A stretch of DNA of 64,000 bases from Chitinophaga rhizosphaerae (lineage in GTDB: Bacteria; Bacteroidota; Bacteroidia; Chitinophagales; Chitinophagaceae), in NCBI RefSeq assembly GCF_003958645.1, contig NZ_RXLO01000004.1, positions 372,001 through 436,000 of the forward strand, given 5' to 3'. The notes beneath the pieces are model-generated. The model had not been told where the DNA came from. It ran no database searches and saw only the letters and a list, made by a program, of their open reading frames with translations. The position numbers and the translations under genes were made by a program. Shown here in pieces: positions 1-8,557 of the stretch (position 1 is the stretch's first letter; the number at the start of each line of letters is the position of its first letter).

Positions 1-1627
1 CGTACGGGTAGGTCAGCGGCCAGCGGTAGAGGTAATACCAGGGGCCGTATGTGGCGGCGGAATAACTGAACGGCTGGGTGAGGTTCGATTGGGAGAACAT
101 CATTTTCCCACGAACGTCCATCCAGTCCTTCACCGCGGTATTGATGTTGAAAGTAGCGTTGTACCGGTCGAAGCGGTCGTTTTTCACCTTGAGGATACCG
201 GTTTGGTTGAGGTAGCCGAGGCTGAGGTGGTACACCGTTTTATCGCCGCCTCCGGAGAACGACAGGTCATGTTTCTGCTGTAACGATGTTTTTTTCATCC
301 ATTTGCCGGCGGCATCCCAGGTGCGGATGGGGTAAAACGCGCCACCGCGGACTTCATAATCCCGGCCGTTGACCATTTCATCGCCCAGGTCTACCCCACT
401 GTATTTTTCTTCCCATTCCCTGATCTTGCGGATGCTTTGGGTATCGTACGTCATGCCCAGCGTGGCGAAAGAGACCAGGTTGGGGTTATTGGTGGTCCGC
501 CGCCTAACGTCCAGCACCATGGCAGCCCAATCGGAGGCTTTTGCCACTTCGGGGAGGTTGAGGGGTTTGGACCAGGAGAAGTTGTTGCTGTAATTGATGG
601 TGGCGGGAGCGCCTTTTTTGCCGCTTTTGGTGGTGATGAGGATAACGCCCCATGCGGCGCGGGGGCCGTAGATGGCGGCAGACGCGGCGTCTTTGAGGAC
701 AGACATGTCGGCGATATCCTGCGGGTTTACCATTTGCAGGCTGGTCACTTCCACACCGTCTACCAGGATGAGGGGCTGCGTGCCGCCGCCGTTGAGGGAG
801 CCGGTCATGCCGCGGAGGCGGATGTTGGGGTTTCTGCCGAGGTCGCCGCTGGCGGTGGTGATGGTGAGGCCGGGTACGGCGCCCTGGAGGCCGCGGCCGA
901 TGTCGGTGATGGGCCTGGCTTCGAGGGTGCGCTTCACGTCTACCGTGCTTACGGCGCCGGTGAGGTTCGCTTTGCGCTGGGTGCCATATCCCACGATCAC
1001 CACGTCTTCCAGTTTACGGTGGTCTGCCACCATTACGATGGACAGGGGCGCGGAGCCGGATACGATATGTTCCTGCTGGATGGAGCCTACGGAAGAGAAC
1101 AGGATCACTTCGCCGCGGGACACTTCCAGGACGAACTGTCCGTTGCCATCGGAATAGACGCCGCGGGTGGTGCCTTTCACCCGGATGGAAACCCCGGGCA
1201 ACTGCAATCCGGTTTCATCCATGACTTTTCCACGAAGGGGAAAAACGGAGTCTGCCGCTGCAACCGGAGCTGCGTGGGGAACGGGGGATTCCCGGGGCTG
1301 CGATACGATCAGGATGGTATTTTCCGCGTAGCGATATACCATGCCCGTGTTCTGCAGCAGGGATTCCAGCGCCGCGCTCACGCTGCGCGTGCCCATGGGC
1401 ATGAAAACCCGCTGGTGCCGCTGCACTTTCTCGGTGGCGAAGGCCACTCTGAAACCGGAGAGCCTCTCCAGCTGCACCAGCGCCTTTTCCAGCGTGATGT
1501 TGGGTGCTTCCATCGTAATTTTCTTTTCATCCAGCGCCTGGCCTTTGAGCGGGGAAGCTACCATCAACTGGAGCCCCAGGATCATGAAGAGCAGGAGAGA
1601 GAGACTAAATCTCATAACAAAACGCAT
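1..1627 (-). CDS. SusC/RagA TonB-dependent outer-membrane receptor with STN domain, 3' part outside window
   Basis: Reading the minus strand from 1627 gives a signal peptide (RFSLSLLLFMILGLQLM), then a secretin/TonB short N-terminal (STN) domain (about residues 35-95: ITLEKALVQLERLSGFRVAF). Next come a carboxypeptidase-D-like beta-sandwich (about 115-200, LRGKVMDETG) and a plug with the SusC hallmarks VVIVGYGTQRKANLTGAVS and DMSVLKDAASAAIYG. The frame is open to the window edge, so the beta-barrel is missing. Such proteins import oligosaccharides or other large ligands across the outer membrane with TonB. An STN domain in this family normally means the receptor also signals to a FecR anti-sigma factor, and one lies directly upstream at 1891. 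A second ATG at 1615 is an equally possible start. The substrate cannot be told. Confidence 0.93.
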   Translation of the reverse strand, partial: MRFVMRFSLSLLLFMILGLQLMVASPLKGQALDEKKITMEAPNITLEKALVQLERLSGFRVAFATEKVQRHQRVFMPMGTRSVSAALESLLQNTGMVYRYAENTILIVSQPRESPVPHAAPVAAADSVFPLRGKVMDETGLQLPGVSIRVKGTTRGVYSDGNGQFVLEVSRGEVILFSSVGSIQQEHIVSGSAPLSIVMVADHRKLEDVVIVGYGTQRKANLTGAVSTVDVKRTLEARPITDIGRGLQGAVPGLTITTASGDLGRNPNIRLRGMTGSLNGGGTQPLILVDGVEVTSLQMVNPQDIADMSVLKDAASAAIYGPRAAWGVILITTKSGKKGAPATINYSNNFSWSKPLNLPEVAKASDWAAMVLDVRRRTTNNPNLVSFATLGMTYDTQSIRKIREWEEKYSGVDLGDEMVNGRDYEVRGGAFYPIRTWDAAGKWMKKTSLQQKHDLSFSGGGDKTVYHLSLGYLNQTGILKVKNDRFDRYNATFNINTAVKDWMDVRGKMMFSQSNLTQPFSYSAATYGPWYYLYRWPLTYPY

Positions 1628-1762
1628 TTGCGTGGAATAAACCGCTTTGTACAGTAATGGCAATAGCCGACCATTAGCAAAAACCGCTGATTTTTGCATA
1701 ACTTGCAATAGTTTAAAATGATGAAGAATCAGCCCCAACAGGCTGTTTACGTTTTAGACCTT

Positions 1763-1797
1763 CCCCTCCCGACCTGCCACAGTACGGAGGGGTTTTT
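1763..1797 (+). terminator. Orphan hairpin with T-run between fecR and susC
   Basis: CCCCTCC at 1763-1769 pairs with GGAGGGG at 1786-1792 and is followed by five T, so it reads as an intrinsic terminator on the plus strand. Both flanking genes are on the minus strand, where the hairpin lacks a T-run. A 37-codon plus-strand frame beginning ATGATGAAGAATCAG (1719) runs through it. No gene can be supported, so the transcript it would end is unknown. Confidence 0.4.
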
Positions 1798-1890
1798 CGT
1801 TAATGGCGCAGGCACGGCTGCCTCGTCATGATCCGATTCATGTGTTTGATTTTGGTTACCGATCTATTTTTCAGCTTTCTGTCTTTTCAG

Positions 1891-2895
1891 TTACCGGACG
1901 ATGCTGCTGTCCGCTTCCATACAGCCTTCTCCACTGATGATGATCCCTTTCGCGGAATGGCTATAGGTAGTGTTGCCGACCGTGCATAATACGAACAGCA
2001 CCTGGTCGAGCGTTTCCGTGCCCTCGAAAGTGGCCCTGATCCTGCAGTTGCGCAACGATTCGCTGGCGAATTCGATTTTTACCTGGTATTGCCCGGCAAT
2101 CTGCGCTGCGATGTCGCCGAAAGGCACGGAATTGAAATCCATCCCCTGCTTCAACCAGGTCACGTTTTCTTCCGCTTTCACGCGGCGCGTTTCCGCCACG
2201 GCGGCCGAGTTTTCATATACGATCTGCTGGTCTTGCTGTAAAATGCCCAGCAGCTTGTTGCTGTCATGTTCTTCGATCTTCACCTTTCCGCTGTTGACCG
2301 TCACCGTCACATGCTCCTGGCCGGGGTAGGCCTTGATGGTGAAAGCGGTCCCCAGCACGGTGGTCACCAGTTTGCCCGACCGGATGCGGAAAGGCTTTCC
2401 AGGCTGTTCGCGGATGTCGAAATACCCTTCGCCGGTAAGCGTCACTTCCCGCTCGTTACCGTCGAACGAGGCAGGATATAAGAGGGAGCTGCCCTCCCGC
2501 AATACCACGGTACTGCTGTCGGGCAGCTGGATGAAACGTTTGCTGTCGGGTTTCGCCGGCGCTTCCGCCAGCACGGGGCCCCGAACGGATGTGCCCGCCG
2601 ATGGGCGGCTCATCCACAGGAAAGCACCGATCCCCGCCAGCGGGATCACCACTGCCGCCACCTTCCACCAGCTGCGCCAGCCGTTGCCGCCCAAAAGCCG
2701 CTCCCGGCGCCGCTGCATGTCCCGAAAATCCTGCATCAATTCGCGCGTCAGCACTTCGTCCGCCTCCCAGCCCGCGTCTGTCGCGTCCGGATGACGAAAA
2801 CTTTCGTACCATGCCTCCAATGCCTCCAGCTCCTCCGGCGAACAAGTGCCGGCCTCGTATTTTTCCAGTAATTGCCTGATGTCTGTCACGCTCAT
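1891..2895 (-). CDS. FecR-family anti-sigma factor
   Basis: 334 aa. The N-terminal cytoplasmic part (1-70, LLEKYEAGTCSPEELEALEA) is the FecR N domain that holds an ECF sigma factor. One membrane segment follows at about 77-95 (VAAVVIPLAGIGAFLW). The periplasmic FecR domain (about 120-220) includes VTLTGEGYFDIREQPGKPF and FTIKAYPGQEHVTVTVNSGK, and the C-terminal DUF4974-type part contacts the STN domain of the receptor. In the known pathway a loaded receptor signals through FecR to release the sigma factor. The next gene downstream is a SusC with an STN domain, which fits. The unusual point is that the sigma gene at 3080 is divergent rather than upstream in the same operon. Confidence 0.95.
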   Translation of the reverse strand: MSVTDIRQLLEKYEAGTCSPEELEALEAWYESFRHPDATDAGWEADEVLTRELMQDFRDMQRRRERLLGGNGWRSWWKVAAVVIPLAGIGAFLWMSRPSAGTSVRGPVLAEAPAKPDSKRFIQLPDSSTVVLREGSSLLYPASFDGNEREVTLTGEGYFDIREQPGKPFRIRSGKLVTTVLGTAFTIKAYPGQEHVTVTVNSGKVKIEEHDSNKLLGILQQDQQIVYENSAAVAETRRVKAEENVTWLKQGMDFNSVPFGDIAAQIAGQYQVKIEFASESLRNCRIRATFEGTETLDQVLFVLCTVGNTTYSHSAKGIIISGEGCMEADSSIVR

Positions 2896-3079
2896 ATGTA
2901 TGATTTGATGCGTCGGTTACCGTATAGGACAATCAATAATACATCAACCGTTACGCGCGTTAAAAAAATATTTTTTCCGGGGTTTCACTTTGTATTTGCC
3001 GCTTATTTTTACTTACATTTAACTTGCGATAAAACAGCCAGAATCTATTCCACACTCTCTTCAACATACCGACACCATA

Positions 3080-3631
3080 TTGCTGGGCCGCTGGAAGAAT
3101 GGCGACCAGTCTGCGTTTGAGACGCTGTATGAAAGGTATGCCGTCATGTTGCTGAAAAAAGCATATGAAAAAACGGGCGACCGCGAAACCGCGCGGGAAT
3201 TTGTGCAGGAAGTGTTCCTCGAACTGCTGGAGAGGAAAGACCGGCTCGAAATCCACACCTCTTTCAAAGCTTACATATTCACCGCGCTTCGCAACCGGGT
3301 ACTGAATTTCATCCACCGCCAATCCATCCACCACAAATACGAGATCTTCCAGGAAACGCGGCCCGCGCCGCCTTCCAACGACGTGGAATCCTATCTTTCC
3401 CACAAAGAGCTGAGCCTCCAGTTGTCGGACGCCATCCAGCAACTTCCGGAAAAATGCAGGCAGGTTTTCCTGCTCAGCCGGGGAGAAGAGCTCAGTAACA
3501 AAGAGATCGCCGAACGCTCGGGCATTTCCGTCAATACAGTGGAACAACACATGCGCAAGGCTTTGCGCATGCTGAGGAGCGGTCTCCAGCGTACTATTTT
3601 GCTGGTCGGGGTGTTGCTTTTTCAGTGGTAA
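3080..3631 (+). CDS. ECF RNA polymerase sigma factor (Bacteroidetes FecI-like)
   Basis: 183 aa. Sigma region 2 (about 10-75) shows GDQSAFETLYERYA and ETAREFVQEVFLELLERK. Region 4 (about 115-170) shows LPEKCRQVFLLSRGEELSNK and a helix-turn-helix IAERSGISVNTVEQHMRKAL. The only usable start is TTG at 3080: the frame opens at 3023 with no ATG before the conserved part, so a few residues upstream are uncertain. It is transcribed away from fecR (gap about 185 bp) and presumably drives the STN-type SusC system at the window's left edge. Its last 38 bp overlap the 3' end of the convergent GH9 gene; the final residues (TILLVGVLLFQW) are hydrophobic and may be a non-conserved tail. Confidence 0.93.
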   Translation: MLGRWKNGDQSAFETLYERYAVMLLKKAYEKTGDRETAREFVQEVFLELLERKDRLEIHTSFKAYIFTALRNRVLNFIHRQSIHHKYEIFQETRPAPPSNDVESYLSHKELSLQLSDAIQQLPEKCRQVFLLSRGEELSNKEIAERSGISVNTVEQHMRKALRMLRSGLQRTILLVGVLLFQW

Positions 3632-5447
3632 GCCCTTCGTTTTCCTTTAACGCCAACAGGTAAATCAGCACCGCCGTACCATCCATCGTAGGTTCGTTGG
3701 TACTGTAGTCGCCGTAATCGTCGTGGTACACCACCAGCGGGCTTTGGAAAGGCGCATACTCGTCCGCCTCCGCGAGCCGGATCCCGATGAGGCTGCCGTA
3801 GATCGATCCGTACACCGGCCCGTCCACCAAACCACCGTCTATCGGGTAATTCCCGATATGCGTGAACGCGGAATGCGGGTCCACGGGCGTATCTCCGTGC
3901 GCAGGCAACCCGTACACCATACTCGTTCCCCATGGGTTACAACCCAGCAGCCAGTCTACATTCGCCTGCGCCAGTTCCGCGAAACGCTTGTCTGCAGTGA
4001 GGTTGCCGTACCAGTAACATTGTATCGCAAAAGCGGCGGTAAGGTTGTTGCTGCACCAGATGAAAGGCACACCGCGGTAGAACGCGTTGTCTTTCGCCTT
4101 CGCCCAAACCTTTTCGATCCCGTTCGCATAATACCCGGTCAGTTCGCGCCGGGCCGCGCCGGAACTGCGTTTGGCCAGTTCGTAATGGCCGGGGTTGATG
4201 AAAGGGTACCATTGATAGTGGCTCGCCGTATCCTTTCCGAGCCAGGGCGTTACGGGCTCCTGCGCCGCATACGCCCGTCCTTCCCGGAAAAATTTCGCAT
4301 CGCGGGTAACGCCGTACAGCTCCGCGGCGGCCAGTTCCATATCGTCTGTCCAATTATCTTCTGCGTAAATGTAGGGAGACATGACCGAAGCCGTCTGTTG
4401 TACACCCGGCTTCTCCAGGCCCAGCTTGTAGGCGCTGTGCGCCCTTTGCAACAGGCGCTCCGCATAGGCCGCGTCTTTCCTTTGCAGGAGCGAATGCCCC
4501 AGTGCAAAGGCACTCGCGAATTTGCCCGCGGTAGACGCCACGCCGGTACTGTGGTTCATCTTTTTGTATTTCACGCCCTGCACCTGCGGCTCGCCGGAAC
4601 AGAAGTACACCGGCCGCTCGAAACCACGCCCGTAAAAGGTATCCAGCTTCGGCAGCCGCATCCCGCGGTGATCGCGGTCGTCGGCGATCTGGTTGAAAAG
4701 CCAGTCGCTTTGCGGATGCATTTTCAGCAACCAGTCGAGCCCCCAACGCGCCTCGTCGAGCACATCGGGCGCGCCGTTGGCGCCGGGAAGCCCCGTGGCG
4801 GCGTGATCATCGCCGAAAACCCCGGGAAAGTCGCGCCAGGCGGCCAGCAGATGATACACTGTATTGGCGGAAGTGGTGGAATACTGGAGGTAATCGCTGG
4901 CATCATGCCAGCCGCCGATGGCGTTGATCCGCGTACTGTCGGGCATGGGGCCATATAGTGTGTAGCCGTCTTCGGTATGACAGGAATCTTTGAGGAAAGG
5001 GTTGAACCCGCAGCGTTGCTGGCGGAGGTAGCGCAGGCAGAAATCGGCTGCGCCTTTATAGACGTCGGGCCCGATGCGGAAGTTGGGGGACCTGGCGGAA
5101 GGGGTTTCGATGTAATACGTTCCCGGTGTGCGGAAGGCGGAAAAGTGCAGGCGGTACGATTGGCCGAAAGGGCCGTACGCGCCGAATGCCCTGCCGGCCC
5201 GGGCGGTAAAAACGGCTCTCCCGCTGGAGGCATCTATCAACCGGAAGGCATCGACCGTCATCCCATCCGGCCCGCCCCACACAGCCACTTTCACGCCGCC
5301 GGGCAGGTATCCCACCTGGTTGATCCGCACCACGGGCGGCACGGTACGCAAAGAAAAAGCGGATGGCGCCGGGATGTCTCCGCTGCGCGATCCGCTCGCT
5401 ATAAATACTTGTGGAATAATCAAGAGAGAAAGAAATATCTGCTTCAT
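3594..5447 (-). CDS. Secreted glycoside hydrolase family 9 (cellulase-type)
   Basis: 617 aa with a signal peptide (MKQIFLSLLIIPQVFIASG). An Ig-like CelD_N domain (about 37-125, RINQVGYLPGGVKVAVWGG) precedes the (alpha/alpha)6 GH9 barrel. The family's catalytic signatures are present: GGWHDASDY at 178-186 holds the aspartates of the inverting base, and YSTNEPTMDG at about 581-590 holds the acid glutamate in the NE motif. CelD_N-GH9 enzymes cleave beta-1,4-glucans or related beta-glucosides. It faces the sigma gene and overlaps it by 38 bp at the 3' ends. Exact specificity (endoglucanase, cellobiosidase or exo-beta-glucosaminidase) cannot be read from the sequence. Confidence 0.93.
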   Translation of the reverse strand: MKQIFLSLLIIPQVFIASGSRSGDIPAPSAFSLRTVPPVVRINQVGYLPGGVKVAVWGGPDGMTVDAFRLIDASSGRAVFTARAGRAFGAYGPFGQSYRLHFSAFRTPGTYYIETPSARSPNFRIGPDVYKGAADFCLRYLRQQRCGFNPFLKDSCHTEDGYTLYGPMPDSTRINAIGGWHDASDYLQYSTTSANTVYHLLAAWRDFPGVFGDDHAATGLPGANGAPDVLDEARWGLDWLLKMHPQSDWLFNQIADDRDHRGMRLPKLDTFYGRGFERPVYFCSGEPQVQGVKYKKMNHSTGVASTAGKFASAFALGHSLLQRKDAAYAERLLQRAHSAYKLGLEKPGVQQTASVMSPYIYAEDNWTDDMELAAAELYGVTRDAKFFREGRAYAAQEPVTPWLGKDTASHYQWYPFINPGHYELAKRSSGAARRELTGYYANGIEKVWAKAKDNAFYRGVPFIWCSNNLTAAFAIQCYWYGNLTADKRFAELAQANVDWLLGCNPWGTSMVYGLPAHGDTPVDPHSAFTHIGNYPIDGGLVDGPVYGSIYGSLIGIRLAEADEYAPFQSPLVVYHDDYGDYSTNEPTMDGTAVLIYLLALKENEGLTTEKATPRPAK

Positions 5448-5497
5448 AACACCGGCGGTATTTGTCTCAATATAGACAATCCTGCCGGCTTCCGCCG

Positions 5498-6241
5498 TTA
5501 CGCCGCAGGCTGCAATACGCGGCTGGAAGCCAGGTATTTGCGGTCTGGACTGTAAATGAACAGACAGGTTCCGTTCCGGATGCTGCCGATGATCTTTTTA
5601 TGCACATTCACCGGCACCGCGGGGCAACCGAGGCTTCTGCCGATGTAGCCCTGCGCTTTCCCCAGTTTGTCGTTCACATAATCGGCCGCGTGCATCACGA
5701 TCCCGCGTTCCATCGCCTTATCGTTGATGCCCAGTTCCGTCCCTTCCAGCCGCAGCGAATAACCGTGCTGGCCCTGGTAAGTATCGCGCGTTACGTAGAA
5801 ACCCAGGCTGCTCTTGTAACTCTCCGGACGGTTGGAAAATGAAGTGGCCATGGCTTTACCGGAATTCCGGCCGTGAGACACGAGCGTATTGAACAACACT
5901 TTCCCTTCCTCCAGGTCGATCACGAACAATCGCTTGCTGGTAGACGGTAAACTGAAATCGATGATGGAAATGATATTGTCTTTCTGGACCTTCCCTTCCG
6001 AAACGAGTTTGCGATAACCCGTCATCGCCCGCTCAAACGCCTGGCGCGACAACCCCGCGGTTTCAAGTCCCAATGAATCGTACATCTTGGCCGCGCTGGC
6101 CGCAGCGTGTAATTTGACCGGCTTCACCACCCCCCCGTTCTTTTTTCCTATGGAAGAAACATTCAAAGTCAGTAGGGAAGTAAGGACTACAAATGGAAGT
6201 ATGAATATCTTTTTGCTTAAACGTTTTTTCATCCGCCTCAT
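5498..6241 (-). CDS. L,D-transpeptidase catalytic-domain family protein (YkuD_2 type)
   Basis: 247 aa. A positively charged start and one hydrophobic segment (KIFILPFVVLTSLLTLNVSS) point to export to the periplasm. The core (about 95-230) has FVIDLEEGKVLFNTLVSHG, GYSLRLEGTELGINDKA and the cysteine motif HAADYVN...GRSLGCPAVP. This is the pattern of the murein L,D-transpeptidase-like family (PF13645) common in Bacteroidota; the Cys is the presumed nucleophile and His its partner. Likely role: cell-wall peptide cross-linking or trimming. ATG at 6241 was used; an ATG three codons later (6232) would also serve. It stands alone between a GH9 gene and a small lipoprotein frame. Confidence 0.9.
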   Translation of the reverse strand: MRRMKKRLSKKIFILPFVVLTSLLTLNVSSIGKKNGGVVKPVKLHAAASAAKMYDSLGLETAGLSRQAFERAMTGYRKLVSEGKVQKDNIISIIDFSLPSTSKRLFVIDLEEGKVLFNTLVSHGRNSGKAMATSFSNRPESYKSSLGFYVTRDTYQGQHGYSLRLEGTELGINDKAMERGIVMHAADYVNDKLGKAQGYIGRSLGCPAVPVNVHKKIIGSIRNGTCLFIYSPDRKYLASSRVLQPAA

Positions 6242-6418
6242 AATTAATTTCTTTCACAAATGTTTTGTCAAAAATGGTTTTTCAAAGTCGAATAGTGACA
6301 AAGATACGAAATATTCATCATCCGTATTGTTGTTAAGATCATCGGATTGTCGGAAAGTGGTCAAAAATATCGTACTGAAAATCAATTCTTTGTGAATGTC
6401 AAAAATTCCGCACATCGC

Positions 6419-6529
6419 TTACCGGCCAGCTGCGGCAGTCACCGCTCCGGGGGAGCCATCATTATCGCCGTTAGACGAACAGCTGTGTAATACACTGACC
6501 CACAGTAGCAGTAAGCTGATTTCTCGCAT
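6419..6529 (-). CDS. Very small predicted lipoprotein (36 aa)
   Basis: The minus strand encodes a 36-residue peptide starting MREISLLLLWVSVLHSC. A short charged start, a hydrophobic core and an L-x-x-C lipobox put the lipidated cysteine at residue 17. It is followed by SSNGDNDG, close to the acidic export signal after the lipid cysteine in Bacteroidota. The remaining tail is about 20 low-complexity residues, so the mature product is a lipid anchor with a short tail. It lies in a 450-bp gap upstream of the L,D-transpeptidase gene on the same strand. I do not recognise a family. It could be a real micro-lipoprotein or a degraded signal peptide of a lost gene. Confidence 0.45.
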   Translation of the reverse strand: MREISLLLLWVSVLHSCSSNGDNDGSPGAVTAAAGR

Positions 6530-6692
6530 ATAAGCCGGTTTTCGATTGGGTGTGTAAAATGCCCCCTCCGGGTTGCCATTAATGTCGTTTCATCGGAAAA
6601 TATATGTAAGTAATTACGAAAAATAAGTAGTTAACCGGATACGCGGCGTTTTCAGATCGCTTTACTTTGCCGATAAGAATAATGCGACTCCC

Positions 6693-7112
6693 ATGCTTAC
6701 TTTACAAACCCCAGTCCCCGACATCCGGGACATCGCGCAAATGCTCGAACAACTGTTGAAAAAACAGGCCTACAAGGAACGCTTCGCCATCAAACGTGGT
6801 CAAACCATCATTTCCGTACCGGTGCAGGACATCGCGTATTTCTTTTCCCGCGACAAGATCAGCTATATTAAAACGCACGACGGGAAGGAATATTATTTGT
6901 CGATGTCGTTGGGCGAGATTGAAAAGTGCGTATCCCCCGACATGTTTTTCCGCGCCACGCGCCAGCTCATCGTCAGCTACCCCGCCATTTCGCGGATCAA
7001 TGTGTGGTGGAACGGCAAGCTGAAGCTGGACATCCGGCCGGAGCACCCTGCTGCGGAGATCATCATCAGCCGCGAGAAAGTGGCCGGTTTCAAGGCCTGG
7101 CTCGGCGAGTAG
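6693..7112 (+). CDS. Stand-alone LytTR DNA-binding protein
   Basis: 139 aa. About residues 35-139 match a LytTR domain: AIKRGQTIISVPVQDIAYF, YYLSMSLGEIEKCVSPDMF and FFRATRQLIVSYPAISRI. There is no receiver domain in front, only a predicted helix of about 30 residues. Such proteins bind direct repeats at promoters and often work with a membrane sensor partner. No LytS-type kinase is adjacent; the neighbours are an L,D-transpeptidase and an S41 protease on the other strand. The segment TTTACTTTGCC near 6660 upstream resembles a degenerate Bacteroidetes -7 element. Target unknown. Confidence 0.9.
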   Translation: MLTLQTPVPDIRDIAQMLEQLLKKQAYKERFAIKRGQTIISVPVQDIAYFFSRDKISYIKTHDGKEYYLSMSLGEIEKCVSPDMFFRATRQLIVSYPAISRINVWWNGKLKLDIRPEHPAAEIIISREKVAGFKAWLGE

Positions 7113-7130
7113 CGCGGAAATCCGCATCGG

Positions 7131-8537
7131 CTAATCGGCATGCAGCAATTTCAGGGCCTCCTGTAATACGACATCCCGCCCTTCCAGCACATCGCGTACC
7201 GTGGGCAGCACGGTTACATCGGCAGGAACGCCGCCGGGCCCCGCTTCCGCGGCGTGCATGTAATATCCCAGCAGCGGCACGGCCAGCGTGAGTTTGGAAT
7301 GCGGAAGCGTAACGATCGCGAAACCTCCGCTGGTATTACCGGTGCGGCCGCCACCGCTCTCTTCGCCGATGGTTTTTATACCCATCGCGCGCGCCGCGGC
7401 CGCAAATTCTCCGCTCACGGAAAAGCTGCTTCCGTTCTGCAGGATGCACACCTTCCCGTTAAAGACGTTTTCCGCCGCAGGGGGCTTTTCGCCCAGGCCT
7501 TCGCTGGCGGTAAAAAGATATTCGTCGCCCACTTTCTGAATGAACTTTTTCAGGTACTCCATTTCCGGGGGGAACGTGGCGTATTGCGCAAAGGAATACG
7601 GCCCGATGCCGGCCACCGTCAGCTTTTGATAATAACGGAACGGCCGCTTGGCGAGGTACGACAGCAATTGCACGCCCAACCGGTCAGTGCCGCCTTCATT
7701 GTTCCGCAGGTCCACTATGAGCCGGTCTGCGCCTTTGGATCTGATTTCCGCGAATGCGGCCGGCATGCCCCCCGGCATTTCATGGAACCCGCTGATGCGG
7801 AGGAGCGCCGTTTTCTCTTCGGGCCAGCTGAGGCGGAAAGCGGGCGTGTCGGGCGCGGGGAGCGGCGGCAGCTGCGCGACGGTGATCCCTCCCAGCTTGC
7901 GCGTCACGCGTTTGCCCATCACTTCCTTGTACTGTATTTCGAATTCGCTGCGCGGACCGAAGAACGTGGCATAATATCCGGCGAAGAACTTTTCCAGTTC
8001 CCGGAACCTGGCGCTTTGGCTGCCGGCATCCGCCAACACGATGCCTGATAACTTTCTGATGATGGAAGAAAGGGGCTTACCGTTGATTTTCAGGACCTCC
8101 GCACCAGCCTCGATCCCGCCGCCCGTCACGAACGCGCGGCCATCGCGGATATACAGCCGGAGGGGGAAAAGCCCGGTTTGATGGAATGCATACCAGTCGT
8201 TGGGCCAGTTCTGGCGATGGAGTTTCGTATGTCCGTCTTTAATATTGGCCAGGATCGGGGATAAAAACCTGAAAAACTCCAGTTCCGACATGCTTTTTCG
8301 AATACCTGCGGCGCCTTTGGCAAGGAGGGCGTCCATTTCGGCGCGGGAGGTGTAGCGATAGAGGCCGGCGTGGGCTTCGCGGAGGGCGCTGCAGAAAACC
8401 TGGTAATCTTCCGCCAGTTGAACGGGGGAGAACACGGGCGCTGGGGTAACTTTTTCGAGGCTGTCCGGCAGTGCAGGGAGCGCCCGGGCAACGGTGGCCG
8501 CCATGACGCCGGCGGCAAGCATCCAAATTCTACGCAT
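7131..8537 (-). CDS. S41-family (C-terminal processing) peptidase
   Basis: 468 aa with an N-terminal signal peptide (RRIWMLAAGVMAATVARAL). An N-terminal helical part (about 40-110) leads into a divergent PDZ-like stretch, then the S41 tail-specific protease core. That core shows LIVDLRNNEGGTDRLG, GKVCILQNGSSFSVSGEFA with the presumed catalytic serine, and IGEESGGGRTGNTSGG. The length fits the secreted TSPc-domain proteases common in Bacteroidota. It converges with the LytTR gene (18 bp apart) and is followed upstream by a membrane AraC regulator on the same strand only 20 bp away, so the two may be co-transcribed. Substrate unknown. Confidence 0.9.
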   Translation of the reverse strand: MRRIWMLAAGVMAATVARALPALPDSLEKVTPAPVFSPVQLAEDYQVFCSALREAHAGLYRYTSRAEMDALLAKGAAGIRKSMSELEFFRFLSPILANIKDGHTKLHRQNWPNDWYAFHQTGLFPLRLYIRDGRAFVTGGGIEAGAEVLKINGKPLSSIIRKLSGIVLADAGSQSARFRELEKFFAGYYATFFGPRSEFEIQYKEVMGKRVTRKLGGITVAQLPPLPAPDTPAFRLSWPEEKTALLRISGFHEMPGGMPAAFAEIRSKGADRLIVDLRNNEGGTDRLGVQLLSYLAKRPFRYYQKLTVAGIGPYSFAQYATFPPEMEYLKKFIQKVGDEYLFTASEGLGEKPPAAENVFNGKVCILQNGSSFSVSGEFAAAARAMGIKTIGEESGGGRTGNTSGGFAIVTLPHSKLTLAVPLLGYYMHAAEAGPGGVPADVTVLPTVRDVLEGRDVVLQEALKLLHAD

Positions 8538-8557
8538 TTTCTTTTTTTTGAGTAAAA

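Noticed and set aside
437..1657. Plus-strand 406-codon frame at the left edge
   Set aside because: Antisense shadow of the truncated STN-type SusC gene, which is open to the window edge.
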